Source: Candidatus Stahliibacteriota bacterium (GTDB lineage: Bacteria > Hydrothermota > Tepidihabitantia > SM23-42). Taken from it: DNA of 12,616 nt. The notes beneath the pieces are model-generated. The model worked only from the letters and a program-made list of their open reading frames with translations, ran no database searches and was not told the DNA's origin. Below are positions 6,822-12,616 of the stretch, in pieces. Each line of letters begins with the position of its first letter. Within the stretch, counting starts at the first letter, position 1. The position numbers and the translations under genes are program-made. The stretch spans positions 1 through 12,616 of the forward strand of contig JAUWLY010000046.1 in NCBI GenBank assembly GCA_030613445.1, written 5' to 3'.

Positions 6822-6912
6822 TAAAAGAAAGTCCGGGTAGGCATTAGCAGCAAACCCAAAATGTCAAATATCTGATGTTAAATTCAGATTTTCGTCATTG
6901 AATAAGCAGTCT

Positions 6913-8235
6913 TTAACTCAAAATGTGTTTGACTGTCCTAATGCACTCCTCAATCTTTTTTCTATCTTTCGCCTCGCCAATGATTCGAATGAACGGTTCA
7001 GTCTGCGATGGTCTAATGTGTAACCAATAATCCTTTGCCATTATTCTAATGCCATCAATATAGTCAAGCCGACCTTTGAAGATTCTCGCTAGCCGCTCCT
7101 TCTTTTTTTCAAAGTTCTCTCTCGAAATCCTTAACTCTTCTTTTTTCATAAAGTACTTGGGGTACTGAGCGATTATCTGAGACAATCGCTGACCCTGCTT
7201 AACCATTAGCTTAATTATAATCGCCGCAGCCACCAACGCATCTCTGGTTCGATTTATACGCGGATAGATGACCCCCCCATTGCCTTCACCGCCTATTACG
7301 GCATTCGTTTGCACCATTTTTGATACAACATTAGCTTCACCAACTTTGGTCCGGTAGAGTCTACATCGATGTTTCTTTGTAATATAATCCATTAAGGTGG
7401 TAGTCGAGAGATTAGTTACAACATGCCCTGCCTTGTGTTCCAATATGAAATCAGTGGCGAGCACTAATGTCCTGTCTTCACCTATTGCTTTACCTCTTTC
7501 ATCAACAATAGATAAACGATCACAGTCAGGGTCAGATGCGATGCCTAAATCCAAGCCTTTTTCTTTTACATGATCACAAAGTCCTTTAATATTTTCTGGT
7601 TTTGGTTCAGGTCGCCGCGGGAAGTTCGGATTGAATCTGCAGTTCAATCGGTACACCCTGCAACCCATTTTTTCAAGCACGCGTGGTAAAGCAATTGATC
7701 CAGCGCCATTCACCGCATCTACACCAACCTTTAATTTCTCACTGCTTGGCTTTAGGATACTGACTATTTTATCAATATGCACATCAATGCTATGTGCCAG
7801 CGTTTTGCAATGAATCTGTTTAGTTTCGGGTCTAGAAACAAAATCAGCCATCCTTAATTTCTCAGAAAAAGCCTTGAATCCCTGCTGATCAAGGAACTGC
7901 CCCTTTGCGCTAATGAACTTCAACGCATTCCATTCAACTGGATTATGACTGGCGGTTATTGCAATACCACCTTTTGCCCTGCCATGTCTAACCATAAAAA
8001 GTACAGTTGGTGTCGGCACAATGCCCAGATCAATAATATGACAACCAACCGCGCTTAATCCTTCGCTCACAGCCTGAGTGTATGAGAGCCCTGATTTTCG
8101 TGTGTCCCGACCAACGATGACTTTCCCTTGACCAAGGTATTTACCAAATACAGCTGCATACTGAAAGACGATATCCGGTGTCAAATCTTTACCTACAAGT
8201 CCCCTGAGTCCTGATATGCTGAACATTAACGCCAT
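6913..8235 (-). CDS. glmM: Phosphoglucosamine mutase-like phosphohexomutase (archaeal-type GlmM)
   Basis: A 440-residue alpha-D-phosphohexomutase. Residues seen are the phosphoserine loop TASHNP (94-99, Ser96), the Mg loop DPDCDR (235-240), the sugar-recognition loop GGEGNGGV (315-322) and the phosphate-binding loop RPSQTEPFIRII (408-419). The GEGNGG loop is typical of the archaeal-like phosphoglucosamine mutase group rather than the GEQSGH of classical bacterial GlmM, and the usual SGTEP or SNTEP reads SQTEP. The likely reaction is glucosamine-6-phosphate to glucosamine-1-phosphate for UDP-GlcNAc, feeding peptidoglycan and surface sugars. A phosphomannomutase or phosphoglucomutase role cannot be excluded. 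There is no Shine-Dalgarno; the ATG lies 5 nt after a perfect -10 box, implying a leaderless mRNA. It appears monocistronic, with a separate promoter for the next gene. Confidence 0.88.
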   Translation of the reverse strand: MALMFSISGLRGLVGKDLTPDIVFQYAAVFGKYLGQGKVIVGRDTRKSGLSYTQAVSEGLSAVGCHIIDLGIVPTPTVLFMVRHGRAKGGIAITASHNPVEWNALKFISAKGQFLDQQGFKAFSEKLRMADFVSRPETKQIHCKTLAHSIDVHIDKIVSILKPSSEKLKVGVDAVNGAGSIALPRVLEKMGCRVYRLNCRFNPNFPRRPEPKPENIKGLCDHVKEKGLDLGIASDPDCDRLSIVDERGKAIGEDRTLVLATDFILEHKAGHVVTNLSTTTLMDYITKKHRCRLYRTKVGEANVVSKMVQTNAVIGGEGNGGVIYPRINRTRDALVAAAIIIKLMVKQGQRLSQIIAQYPKYFMKKEELRISRENFEKKKERLARIFKGRLDYIDGIRIMAKDYWLHIRPSQTEPFIRIIGEAKDRKKIEECIRTVKHILS

Positions 8236-8240
8236 GGATA

Positions 8241-8268
8241 ATTATACTTTCAATTGACGAGTTGTCAA
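8241..8268 (-). promoter_or_regulatory. Consensus sigma70 promoter of glmM (leaderless geometry)
   Basis: On the minus strand, TTGACA (8268-8263), 16 bases, TATAAT (8246-8241), both perfect matches. Five bases (TATCC) separate the -10 box from the glmM ATG, so transcription should start at or next to the A of the start codon. No ribosome-binding sequence is present. Confidence 0.85.
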
Positions 8269-8274
8269 TTGACA
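8263..8274. repeat. 12-bp perfect palindrome formed by two abutting -35 boxes
   Basis: The sequence is TGTCAATTGACA. Its left half is the -35 box of the glmM promoter (minus strand) and its right half the -35 box of the plus-strand gene. There is no base between the two boxes. A further TTGAC lies at 8254-8258 and forms an inverted repeat with GTCAA at 8264-8268. Confidence 0.9.
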
Positions 8275-8296
8275 TCCTGAAAATAGTTATTATAAT
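8269..8296 (+). promoter_or_regulatory. Consensus sigma70 promoter of the PH/DUF1648 gene (leaderless geometry)
   Basis: TTGACA (8269-8274), 16 bases, TATAAT (8291-8296), both perfect. Five bases (TTACG) precede the ATG at 8302. It is the mirror image of the glmM promoter, with identical spacing in every part. Confidence 0.85.
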
Positions 8297-8301
8297 TTAC
8301 G

Positions 8302-9264
8302 ATGGAGTTCAAAGCTGCGAAGTTGGATCGAACCGCTACGACCGTGTCGATAGCAACCACGGCCTTTTTGATTATCCTTTCCATATTCTTTATTGTGAAA
8401 GTACCTTTTGGGTGGCTATTCGCTGTACTCATGATGCTCATTCCACTTTGTTGCTATTTGTTAAGTCCAAAAAAAATTGTCTTTAAAGGTTCCATTTTAA
8501 TTATCGAAAAGGTCATCGGTAAGCAAATTAGTATACCGATGAACGACATTGAAGCCTACGTTCGCGTACCGGATTTTGCCAAATTGAAAGTGGCACGAAT
8601 CTTTGGTAACGGTGGATTGTTTGGGTTCTATGGATTATACTCCACTGCCGAGTACGGAGAGATCAATTGTCATTTAACAAAGTTGAAAGATATTATCGTA
8701 ATCAAAACCAAAAAGATGAATTTCGCTTTGTCACCACAGAATGGTGATGAATTTGAACAATACCTCAAGACAAGTGTCTTGGGTGTAACCGGAGAAATCA
8801 AAGCCCTTGAACCATTCCCAGAAGACAGGGAAAAACGCGCAAACCCTGCAATACTAGTTGTGCCAATTGCCTTGTTTATTTTGGTCGTTATAATGATCCT
8901 GCTAAACTATACTCAATTACCAGAACGGATTGCGGTCCATTTTGACATTCACGGCAACCCTGACCGCTGGGGTCCCAAGAGTTCCTATCTACTATCTGGT
9001 TTAATCCCTTCCACTATTATGTTCTTGCTGACTATCGGTATTTTTTTCTTTGTAAGAAGAACAACAAACAAACCCGCAATACCTAATTTCTTAGTCCTTA
9101 TTATGTCGTTCATCCTTCTCTTTATCGCCTATACGTCACTGGCTACCTTTTGGATCAATAAATACGGCAAACAGCTCATACCTATGCATTACGGAATTAT
9201 TATCTTTGCTGTTCTAATGATTGGCTTACTGCTTGTTTACTATCGTAGGATTGTAAAAAGGTAG
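8302..9264 (+). CDS. Membrane protein with bacterial PH-like domain and DUF1648 domain
   Basis: A 320-residue protein of unknown function with about six membrane helices (roughly 14-33, 36-54, 183-201, 231-251, 262-284, 295-314). Between the second and third is a soluble part (about 57-158) resembling the bacterial PH domain often labelled bPH_5, seen in RIFGNGGLFGFYGLY (99-113) and the ending FALSPQNGDEFEQYLK (141-156). After helix 3 comes HFDIHGNPDRWG (213-224), the signature of DUF1648, a domain also found at the N-terminus of the SdpI immunity/signalling family. The pairing of PH and DUF1648 suggests a membrane-associated sensor or immunity-type role, but no function is known. The ATG has no Shine-Dalgarno and lies 5 nt after the -10 box. 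It is the only plus-strand gene here, divergent from glmM and convergent with the zinc-ribbon gene. The intervening 9265-9387 holds only short repeats and no clear terminator. Confidence 0.85.
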   Translation: MEFKAAKLDRTATTVSIATTAFLIILSIFFIVKVPFGWLFAVLMMLIPLCCYLLSPKKIVFKGSILIIEKVIGKQISIPMNDIEAYVRVPDFAKLKVARIFGNGGLFGFYGLYSTAEYGEINCHLTKLKDIIVIKTKKMNFALSPQNGDEFEQYLKTSVLGVTGEIKALEPFPEDREKRANPAILVVPIALFILVVIMILLNYTQLPERIAVHFDIHGNPDRWGPKSSYLLSGLIPSTIMFLLTIGIFFFVRRTTNKPAIPNFLVLIMSFILLFIAYTSLATFWINKYGKQLIPMHYGIIIFAVLMIGLLLVYYRRIVKR

Positions 9265-9387
9265 CCCCCAAGAATACCCCGCATAGAGGATAAGGCATTC
9301 TAAGTACCGCAGATCACCTAATGATCACAAGATATCGATATTCTCTAGTAATATGTTCGGGTGTTGTTGGTGTTTCTGAATCGATAT

Positions 9388-10113
9388 TTATTTGAAAATT
9401 TCTTTGCCTTTACCGACTATTTTGTTCAGTTGCTCTTTAAAATAATCAGAACCTTCCACAATGTGTTTGGGAATTTGCTGGTTATAATACTCCCACGACC
9501 GTCTGATTTCTGAACCAAGAAGCTTGGCCAGAGTACCTTCACGCAATCCTTCTTCGACCTTACCCTGATTATACAGTACTAAATCTGAAGCAAGGGCTTT
9601 GGCAAGTCTTCGTGCTCGTTTATTCCATTTCTTATCCTCATCACTCATCTCCGTTTCAAGAGGTGCGGTGGGTAAAGGTCCGGTCGGTGAAGCAATGACA
9701 GGTTCAGATGGCATCACCACATCCAAAGGCGCAGCTTGTTCAAGTCGTTCTTGAGGTGCAGGAACTTCTGGTTCAGTTGGCGCAACCTCGGGTTCTGGAG
9801 GTGGAACTTCAGGCGCTGGCGGCACTGAAGGTTCTTCAGGTTGTGTTGGTAGACTGGGAGTTGATTCAACAGGAGGCACTTGATCGCTCGGTTCTACTGA
9901 TGCTTCTGATGGAGCTGCCAATGGCGCGGCTGGCTCGGGTGTAGTTGGTTCTGGCACAGATGCTTCTGTCTGAACAGGTGGAGATGACGGAACCTCTTTC
10001 TGGATAAAAATAATGGTCTGACACTTATGGCACTTGACCCTAATACCCGTGTTTGGTATTTTATCCTCATCTACATTATATTTTGCATGACAATTGCTGC
10101 ATTCAACAATCAT
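9388..10113 (-). CDS. MJ0042-type zinc-ribbon protein with Pro/Glu-rich linker and helical C-terminal domain
   Basis: A 241-residue protein of unknown function in three parts. Residues 1-38 form a zinc ribbon with Cys5, Cys8, Cys28 and Cys31 (CSNC...KCHKC), the MJ0042 finger common in myxobacterial and candidate-phylum proteins. Residues about 42-155 are a low-complexity linker of Pro, Glu, Ala, Val and Ser, with repeats such as PPEPEVAPTEPEVPAP. Residues about 157-241 form a charged helical domain beginning with DKKWNKRARRLAKALASDLV. This module recurs after such zinc ribbons in other bacteria (from general recognition, not searched). No transmembrane segment is seen, so it is probably cytoplasmic. 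AGGAGA precedes the ATG, and the start lies inside the coaE end (11-base overlap), so it is the last gene of the fabG-acpP-fabF-coaE unit. Regulation or scaffolding are possible roles (inference). Confidence 0.85.
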   Translation of the reverse strand: MIVECSNCHAKYNVDEDKIPNTGIRVKCHKCQTIIFIQKEVPSSPPVQTEASVPEPTTPEPAAPLAAPSEASVEPSDQVPPVESTPSLPTQPEEPSVPPAPEVPPPEPEVAPTEPEVPAPQERLEQAAPLDVVMPSEPVIASPTGPLPTAPLETEMSDEDKKWNKRARRLAKALASDLVLYNQGKVEEGLREGTLAKLLGSEIRRSWEYYNQQIPKHIVEGSDYFKEQLNKIVGKGKEIFK

Positions 10114-10696
10114 TCTTTATCTCCTCAAATACTCTAGAGCACTGTTCTTTAAGTTCTTGAACAGTACCGTTATTATTGATAATGTATGTTGCCTGCTTGG
10201 ACATTTCGGCTTCGTTTTGCTGTGAACGCAGAATCCTACAAACTAACTGCTTGTCCATGCCGTTATTCACTGCTCGTTCTTCTTTGTTCTCACCCGATGA
10301 AGATACAAGGATCGAACAATCGATCTCTTTCAGTATTTCGGGCCAATCAAAAAGCAATGCAGCGTCAATAACGATCGTGCCAGATGTGAATTTGTTTATC
10401 CTCTCAAGGATTTTCCTCTTTAATAAAGGATGAGATAACCTGTTCAAAAAGGCAAGATTACTATCACATGAAAATACCATGTTCTGGACCTTTTTCCGAT
10501 CGATATCTTCACCATGCATAATTGCCTCGCCAAATCTGCCCTTCAATTGGTATTTGATCTCTCTCAATACTTCCCATCCGATTTCATCAGCTGATAGATA
10601 GTGTGCACCAAACTCCTCAAAGAATCTACTGACGACGGTTTTCCCTGATCCAATATTGCCCCCAACGCCAATGATTACCTTTTCTCCATGGCGCAT
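10103..10696 (-). CDS. coaE: Dephospho-CoA kinase
   Basis: A 197-residue P-loop kinase of usual length that phosphorylates the 3'-OH of dephospho-CoA with ATP, the last step of coenzyme A synthesis. It has the Walker A motif GGNIGSGKT (12-20), SADEIGWEV (35-43, where the Asp is the usual catalytic base), a family-typical LSHPLLKRKI (87-96), VIDAALLFDW (109-118; most members have DVPLLFE) and the lid-side RILRSQQ with a following YIINNNGTVQELKEQC. The start is ATG, six bases after the fabF stop; the ribosome site is weak, so coupling to fabF is likely. CoA supplies the phosphopantetheine group of the acyl carrier protein encoded two genes upstream, a sensible functional grouping. The assignment is firm, though the Ala-Ala in place of Val-Pro in the LLF motif is unusual. 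Confidence 0.92.
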   Translation of the reverse strand: MRHGEKVIIGVGGNIGSGKTVVSRFFEEFGAHYLSADEIGWEVLREIKYQLKGRFGEAIMHGEDIDRKKVQNMVFSCDSNLAFLNRLSHPLLKRKILERINKFTSGTIVIDAALLFDWPEILKEIDCSILVSSSGENKEERAVNNGMDKQLVCRILRSQQNEAEMSKQATYIINNNGTVQELKEQCSRVFEEIKNDC

Positions 10697-10702
10697 CCCA
10701 AA

Positions 10703-11944
10703 TCAACCTGCGTAGCGCTTAAAACATAGAGTCGCATTATGTCCGCCAAAACCAAGCGAATTCGAGAGCGCGTAATCAATTACCGCCTTCCTCGATTCAC
10801 CAGTTACAATATCCAATCCATCTGCTTCATCAATTGGATCCTCCAGGTTAATTGATTGGTGGATAATATTATCGCGCATTGAAAATAATACAACAATTGC
10901 TTCAATAGCTCCAGCTGCGCCAAGAGTGTGACCGAGCATTGATTTGGTTGCGTTGATAATCAAGTTCTTAGCGTGCGTGCCAAAGAGATCCTTTGTAGCA
11001 ATTATCTCGAACCTATCGTTCAGTTCAGTAGATGTACCATGCGTATTCAGGTAGTCAATATCGTCTTTGGTACAACCAGCTTCGTCAATCGCCCTTTCCA
11101 TAGATCGACGCGCACCTTCACCGTTTGGTGCTGGTGCGGTTATGTGGTATCCATCGCCTGTAGCTCCAAAACCCACTATTTCACCGTAGATCTTAGCTCC
11201 TCTCTTCTTAGCAAACTCTAGGTCTTCAAGGATCAGAGTTGCCGCTCCTTCAGACATGATAAAACCATCACGTGCTTTGTCAAAAGGTCTTGATGCCTTT
11301 TGCGGCGTATCGTTGCGACGAGACAGCGCCCGCATATTACTGAATCCCGCAAGCGCAAAAGGGGTCACTGGTGCTTCGGCACCACCAGCTACCATTACTT
11401 CAGCATCCCCGTATTTTATTGTACGAAAAGCAACACCAATAGCATGAGCACCTGAGGCACATGCCGACACTGTGCTGTAGTTTGGACCTCCTAAACCATA
11501 GTGGATTGCCACATAGCCAGCAGTCATATCAGGAATCATCATCGGGATCAAAAATGGTGAAACCCTTGCGGGTCCCCCCTCCATGAACTTGGTGAACTCT
11601 CGTTCCCAAGTGGATAAACCGCCAATCCCTGAGCCGATAATCACACCGATACGACCTCTATCATATTGTGTAAAATCAATTTCGGCATCTTCGACCGCTT
11701 CAATCGTCGCCCAGAGAGATAATTGAACACAACGGTCCAGTCGCTTCAAAGCCTTAGGTTCAACACGTATCTCGGGTTGAAAATCCGGAATTTCACCAGC
11801 TATTTTGACAGTATGTTTAGATGTATCAAAGGCTTTTATCAGATTAATGCCGCTCTTTCCAGCAAGAATATTAACCCAGGTCTCTTTGGTATCATAACCA
11901 AGTGGGGTTATAGCACCAAGTCCGGTAATAACGACACGATTCAT
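10703..11944 (-). CDS. fabF: Beta-ketoacyl-ACP synthase II
   Basis: A 413-residue condensing enzyme of full length that elongates acyl-ACP with malonyl-ACP in type II fatty-acid synthesis. The thiolase-fold catalytic triad is complete: Cys162 in VSACASGAH (159-167), His302 in [11 protein letters not shown] (300-310) and His339 in [13 protein letters not shown] (333-345). [14 protein letters not shown] (221-234) and [11 protein letters not shown] (394-404) are the usual substrate and structural motifs. Most members read GEGA where this has SEGA, and THGTSTPLND where this has Glu; both are mild changes. The ATG overlaps the acpP stop (ATGA, 11941-11944), so synthesis is coupled to its partner protein. 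acpP-fabF is a widespread pair; here coaE follows rather than the rnc gene found in many bacteria. Confidence 0.97.
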   Translation of the reverse strand: MNRVVITGLGAITPLGYDTKETWVNILAGKSGINLIKAFDTSKHTVKIAGEIPDFQPEIRVEPKALKRLDRCVQLSLWATIEAVEDAEIDFTQYDRGRIGVIIGSGIGGLSTWEREFTKFMEGGPARVSPFLIPMMIPDMTAGYVAIHYGLGGPNYSTVSACASGAHAIGVAFRTIKYGDAEVMVAGGAEAPVTPFALAGFSNMRALSRRNDTPQKASRPFDKARDGFIMSEGAATLILEDLEFAKKRGAKIYGEIVGFGATGDGYHITAPAPNGEGARRSMERAIDEAGCTKDDIDYLNTHGTSTELNDRFEIIATKDLFGTHAKNLIINATKSMLGHTLGAAGAIEAIVVLFSMRDNIIHQSINLEDPIDEADGLDIVTGESRKAVIDYALSNSLGFGGHNATLCFKRYAG

Positions 11945-12180
11945 TGTGTCTTGGTTTTTCCTTCGAGATAAGACACTGCTTTACCAACCGTGTCCAGTTT
12001 CTGTGCTTCCTCTTCAGATATTTGAAGGTCAAATCTCTCTTCGAATGCCATGATCAATTCGACTGTATCGAGTGAATCAGCACCAAGATCCTCGATGAAC
12101 TTAGCCTCCAGAGTTACCTTTTCTGGTGGAACATGAAGTTGCTCCACAATTATATCTCGTACATCATCAAATTTCGCCAT
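11941..12180 (-). CDS. acpP: Acyl carrier protein
   Basis: A 79-residue acidic helical protein of standard length. The phosphopantetheine attachment site is Ser36 in [18 protein letters not shown] (33-50), and the fourth helix includes [17 protein letters not shown]. It carries growing acyl chains between the fatty-acid synthesis enzymes, including the neighbouring FabG and FabF. A strong AAAGGAGG lies a few bases before the ATG at 12180-12178, fitting the high expression expected for this protein. It lies 75 bases after fabG, in a gap with a perfect 7-bp hairpin and no clear promoter, and overlaps fabF by 4 bases. Confidence 0.97.
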   Translation of the reverse strand: MAKFDDVRDIIVEQLHVPPEKVTLEAKFIEDLGADSLDTVELIMAFEERFDLQISEEEAQKLDTVGKAVSYLEGKTKTQ

Positions 12181-12211
12181 CTATTCCTCCTTTGCAGAAC
12201 TGAAATACATT

Positions 12212-12232
12212 TGGAATCCATGATTGATTCCA
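12212..12232. other. Perfect 7-bp inverted repeat (hairpin) between fabG and acpP
   Basis: TGGAATC (12212-12218) and GATTCCA (12226-12232) flank a 7-nt loop. On the minus-strand transcript the hairpin would form about 30 bases before the acpP start, upstream of its Shine-Dalgarno. There is no following U-tract, so it is not a classic terminator. It could be an RNA processing or stability element, or an operator for a dimeric regulator (inference). Confidence 0.5.
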
Positions 12233-12255
12233 GATATCTACCAAATTCATATCTA

Positions 12256-12616
12256 TCACATTACCATACCGCCGTCTAAGGAAAAAACCTGTCCTGTGAT
12301 GAATGAAGATTGGTTTGATGACAAAAACAAGGCAAGATTGGCAACATCGTCAGTTTCTCCAAAACGACCCATGGGAATCATCTTTAGATATGCTTGTTTG
12401 AGTTCATCAGGTATGGTATTGGTCATCTTTGTATTGATAAAACCTGGTGCGATTGCATTAACTGTAACATTTCGTCCAGCGAGTTCTTTAGCTACGGATT
12501 TCGTAAATCCGATAACACCTGCTTTGCTTGCCGCGTAATTAGCCTGTCCCGCGTTGCCGGTCAAACCAATAACTGAAGCGATATTAACGATCTTTCCATA
12601 GCGTTGTTTTATCATC
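12256..12616 (-). CDS. fabG: 3-oxoacyl-ACP reductase FabG, C-terminal part (cut by window edge)
   Basis: The last 120 or so codons of a short-chain dehydrogenase; the reading frame stays open to the window end, so the first visible Met ([15 protein letters not shown]) is internal and not the start. The catalytic Ser of NIASV and the YAASK motif (Tyr and Lys) are present. They are followed by [20 protein letters not shown] and the family ending [15 protein letters not shown], which is a close match to FabG. The enzyme reduces 3-oxoacyl-ACP with NADPH after each condensation by FabF. The NADPH-binding N-terminal half is outside the window. The position directly before acpP-fabF is the usual fab order and supports FabG over another short-chain dehydrogenase. 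Confidence 0.93.
   Translation of the reverse strand, partial: MIKQRYGKIVNIASVIGLTGNAGQANYAASKAGVIGFTKSVAKELAGRNVTVNAIAPGFINTKMTNTIPDELKQAYLKMIPMGRFGETDDVANLALFLSSNQSSFITGQVFSLDGGMVM

Noticed and set aside
6841..6867. Another TTGACA (6867-6862, minus strand) upstream of the glycosyltransferase
   Set aside because: No acceptable -10 box lies 15-18 bp downstream; the best hexamer matches only two of six positions.
6868..6891. Small inverted repeat ATCTGA/TCAGAT after glmM
   Set aside because: A six-pair AT-rich stem without a U-tract on the minus transcript. It could be a weak terminator but is not distinguishable from chance.
8262..8486. 74-codon plus-strand frame overlapping the start of the PH/DUF1648 gene
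   Set aside because: It is a different frame over the promoter and the first part of a well-supported gene, its composition is not protein-like, and it has no ribosome site.
9265..9387. Short repeats between the convergent genes (GATCA/TGATC, ATATCGA/TCGATAT)
   Set aside because: Stems are five to seven bases with no U-tract and long loops. Nothing here supports a bidirectional terminator or a mobile-element end.
9660..9970. Repetitive DNA as a possible tandem repeat or CRISPR-like array
   Set aside because: The repetition comes from Pro/Glu/Ala codons in the linker of the zinc-ribbon protein. Unit length and sequence vary, and there are no regular spacers.
1..12616. A novel defence, mobile or biosynthetic system
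   Set aside because: Every gene except the STAS, PH/DUF1648 and zinc-ribbon genes belongs to a core housekeeping family in ordinary operon order. No nuclease, transposase, toxin-antitoxin pair or phage gene was found on either strand.

Overview
The window is ordinary bacterial chromosome of moderate-to-low GC content. It is packed with housekeeping genes, and all but one lie on the minus strand. No rRNA, tRNA, insertion sequence, phage gene, CRISPR array or defence system is visible. The lineage cannot be fixed from sequence alone. Three traits hint at an uncultivated bacterial candidate phylum (WOR-3/Stahlbacteria-like or a relative): a MraZ-headed dcw cluster carrying a STAS gene, an archaeal-like phosphoglucosamine mutase, and an MJ0042-type zinc-ribbon protein with a Pro/Glu-rich linker. 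That placement is inference with low confidence.

Reading with minus-strand transcription, from high to low coordinates, there are five units. (1) 12616-9388: fabG (cut by the window edge), acpP, fabF, coaE and a zinc-ribbon protein, covering fatty-acid elongation, acyl carrier protein and the last step of CoA synthesis. (2) 8235-6913: a phosphoglucosamine/phosphohexose mutase (glmM-like). (3) about 6788-5389: a family 2 glycosyltransferase overlapping surE. (4) 5331-2258: yajC, def, fmt, rsmB, combining a Sec accessory protein with formyl-Met processing and rRNA methylation. (5) 2054-1: mraZ, a STAS-domain gene, rsmH, ftsL and the start of an ftsI-type penicillin-binding protein, i.e. the front of the division and cell-wall (dcw) cluster. 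Genes inside units are tightly coupled. Four junctions are ATGA stop/start overlaps (acpP/fabF, def/fmt, fmt/rsmB, ftsL/ftsI), and others overlap by 10-20 bases.

The one plus-strand gene (8302-9264) encodes a membrane protein with a bacterial PH-like domain and a DUF1648 domain. It is transcribed divergently from glmM.

The most interesting signal is regulatory. Five sigma70-like promoters can be read directly, and all five have exactly 16 bp between the -35 and -10 boxes. In three of them (glmM, the PH/DUF1648 gene and the glycosyltransferase) the -10 box ends exactly 5 nt before a start codon, which predicts leaderless mRNAs. The glmM and PH/DUF1648 promoters are fused back to back, with their two -35 boxes forming a perfect 12-bp palindrome. 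The mraZ promoter is followed by three 10-bp-spaced TGG repeats that match the MraZ operator, and the last repeat contains the mraZ start codon. The STAS gene wedged between mraZ and rsmH, with a degenerate phosphorylation site, and the altered motifs in RsmH are the other points worth a second look. No new multi-gene system is evident.
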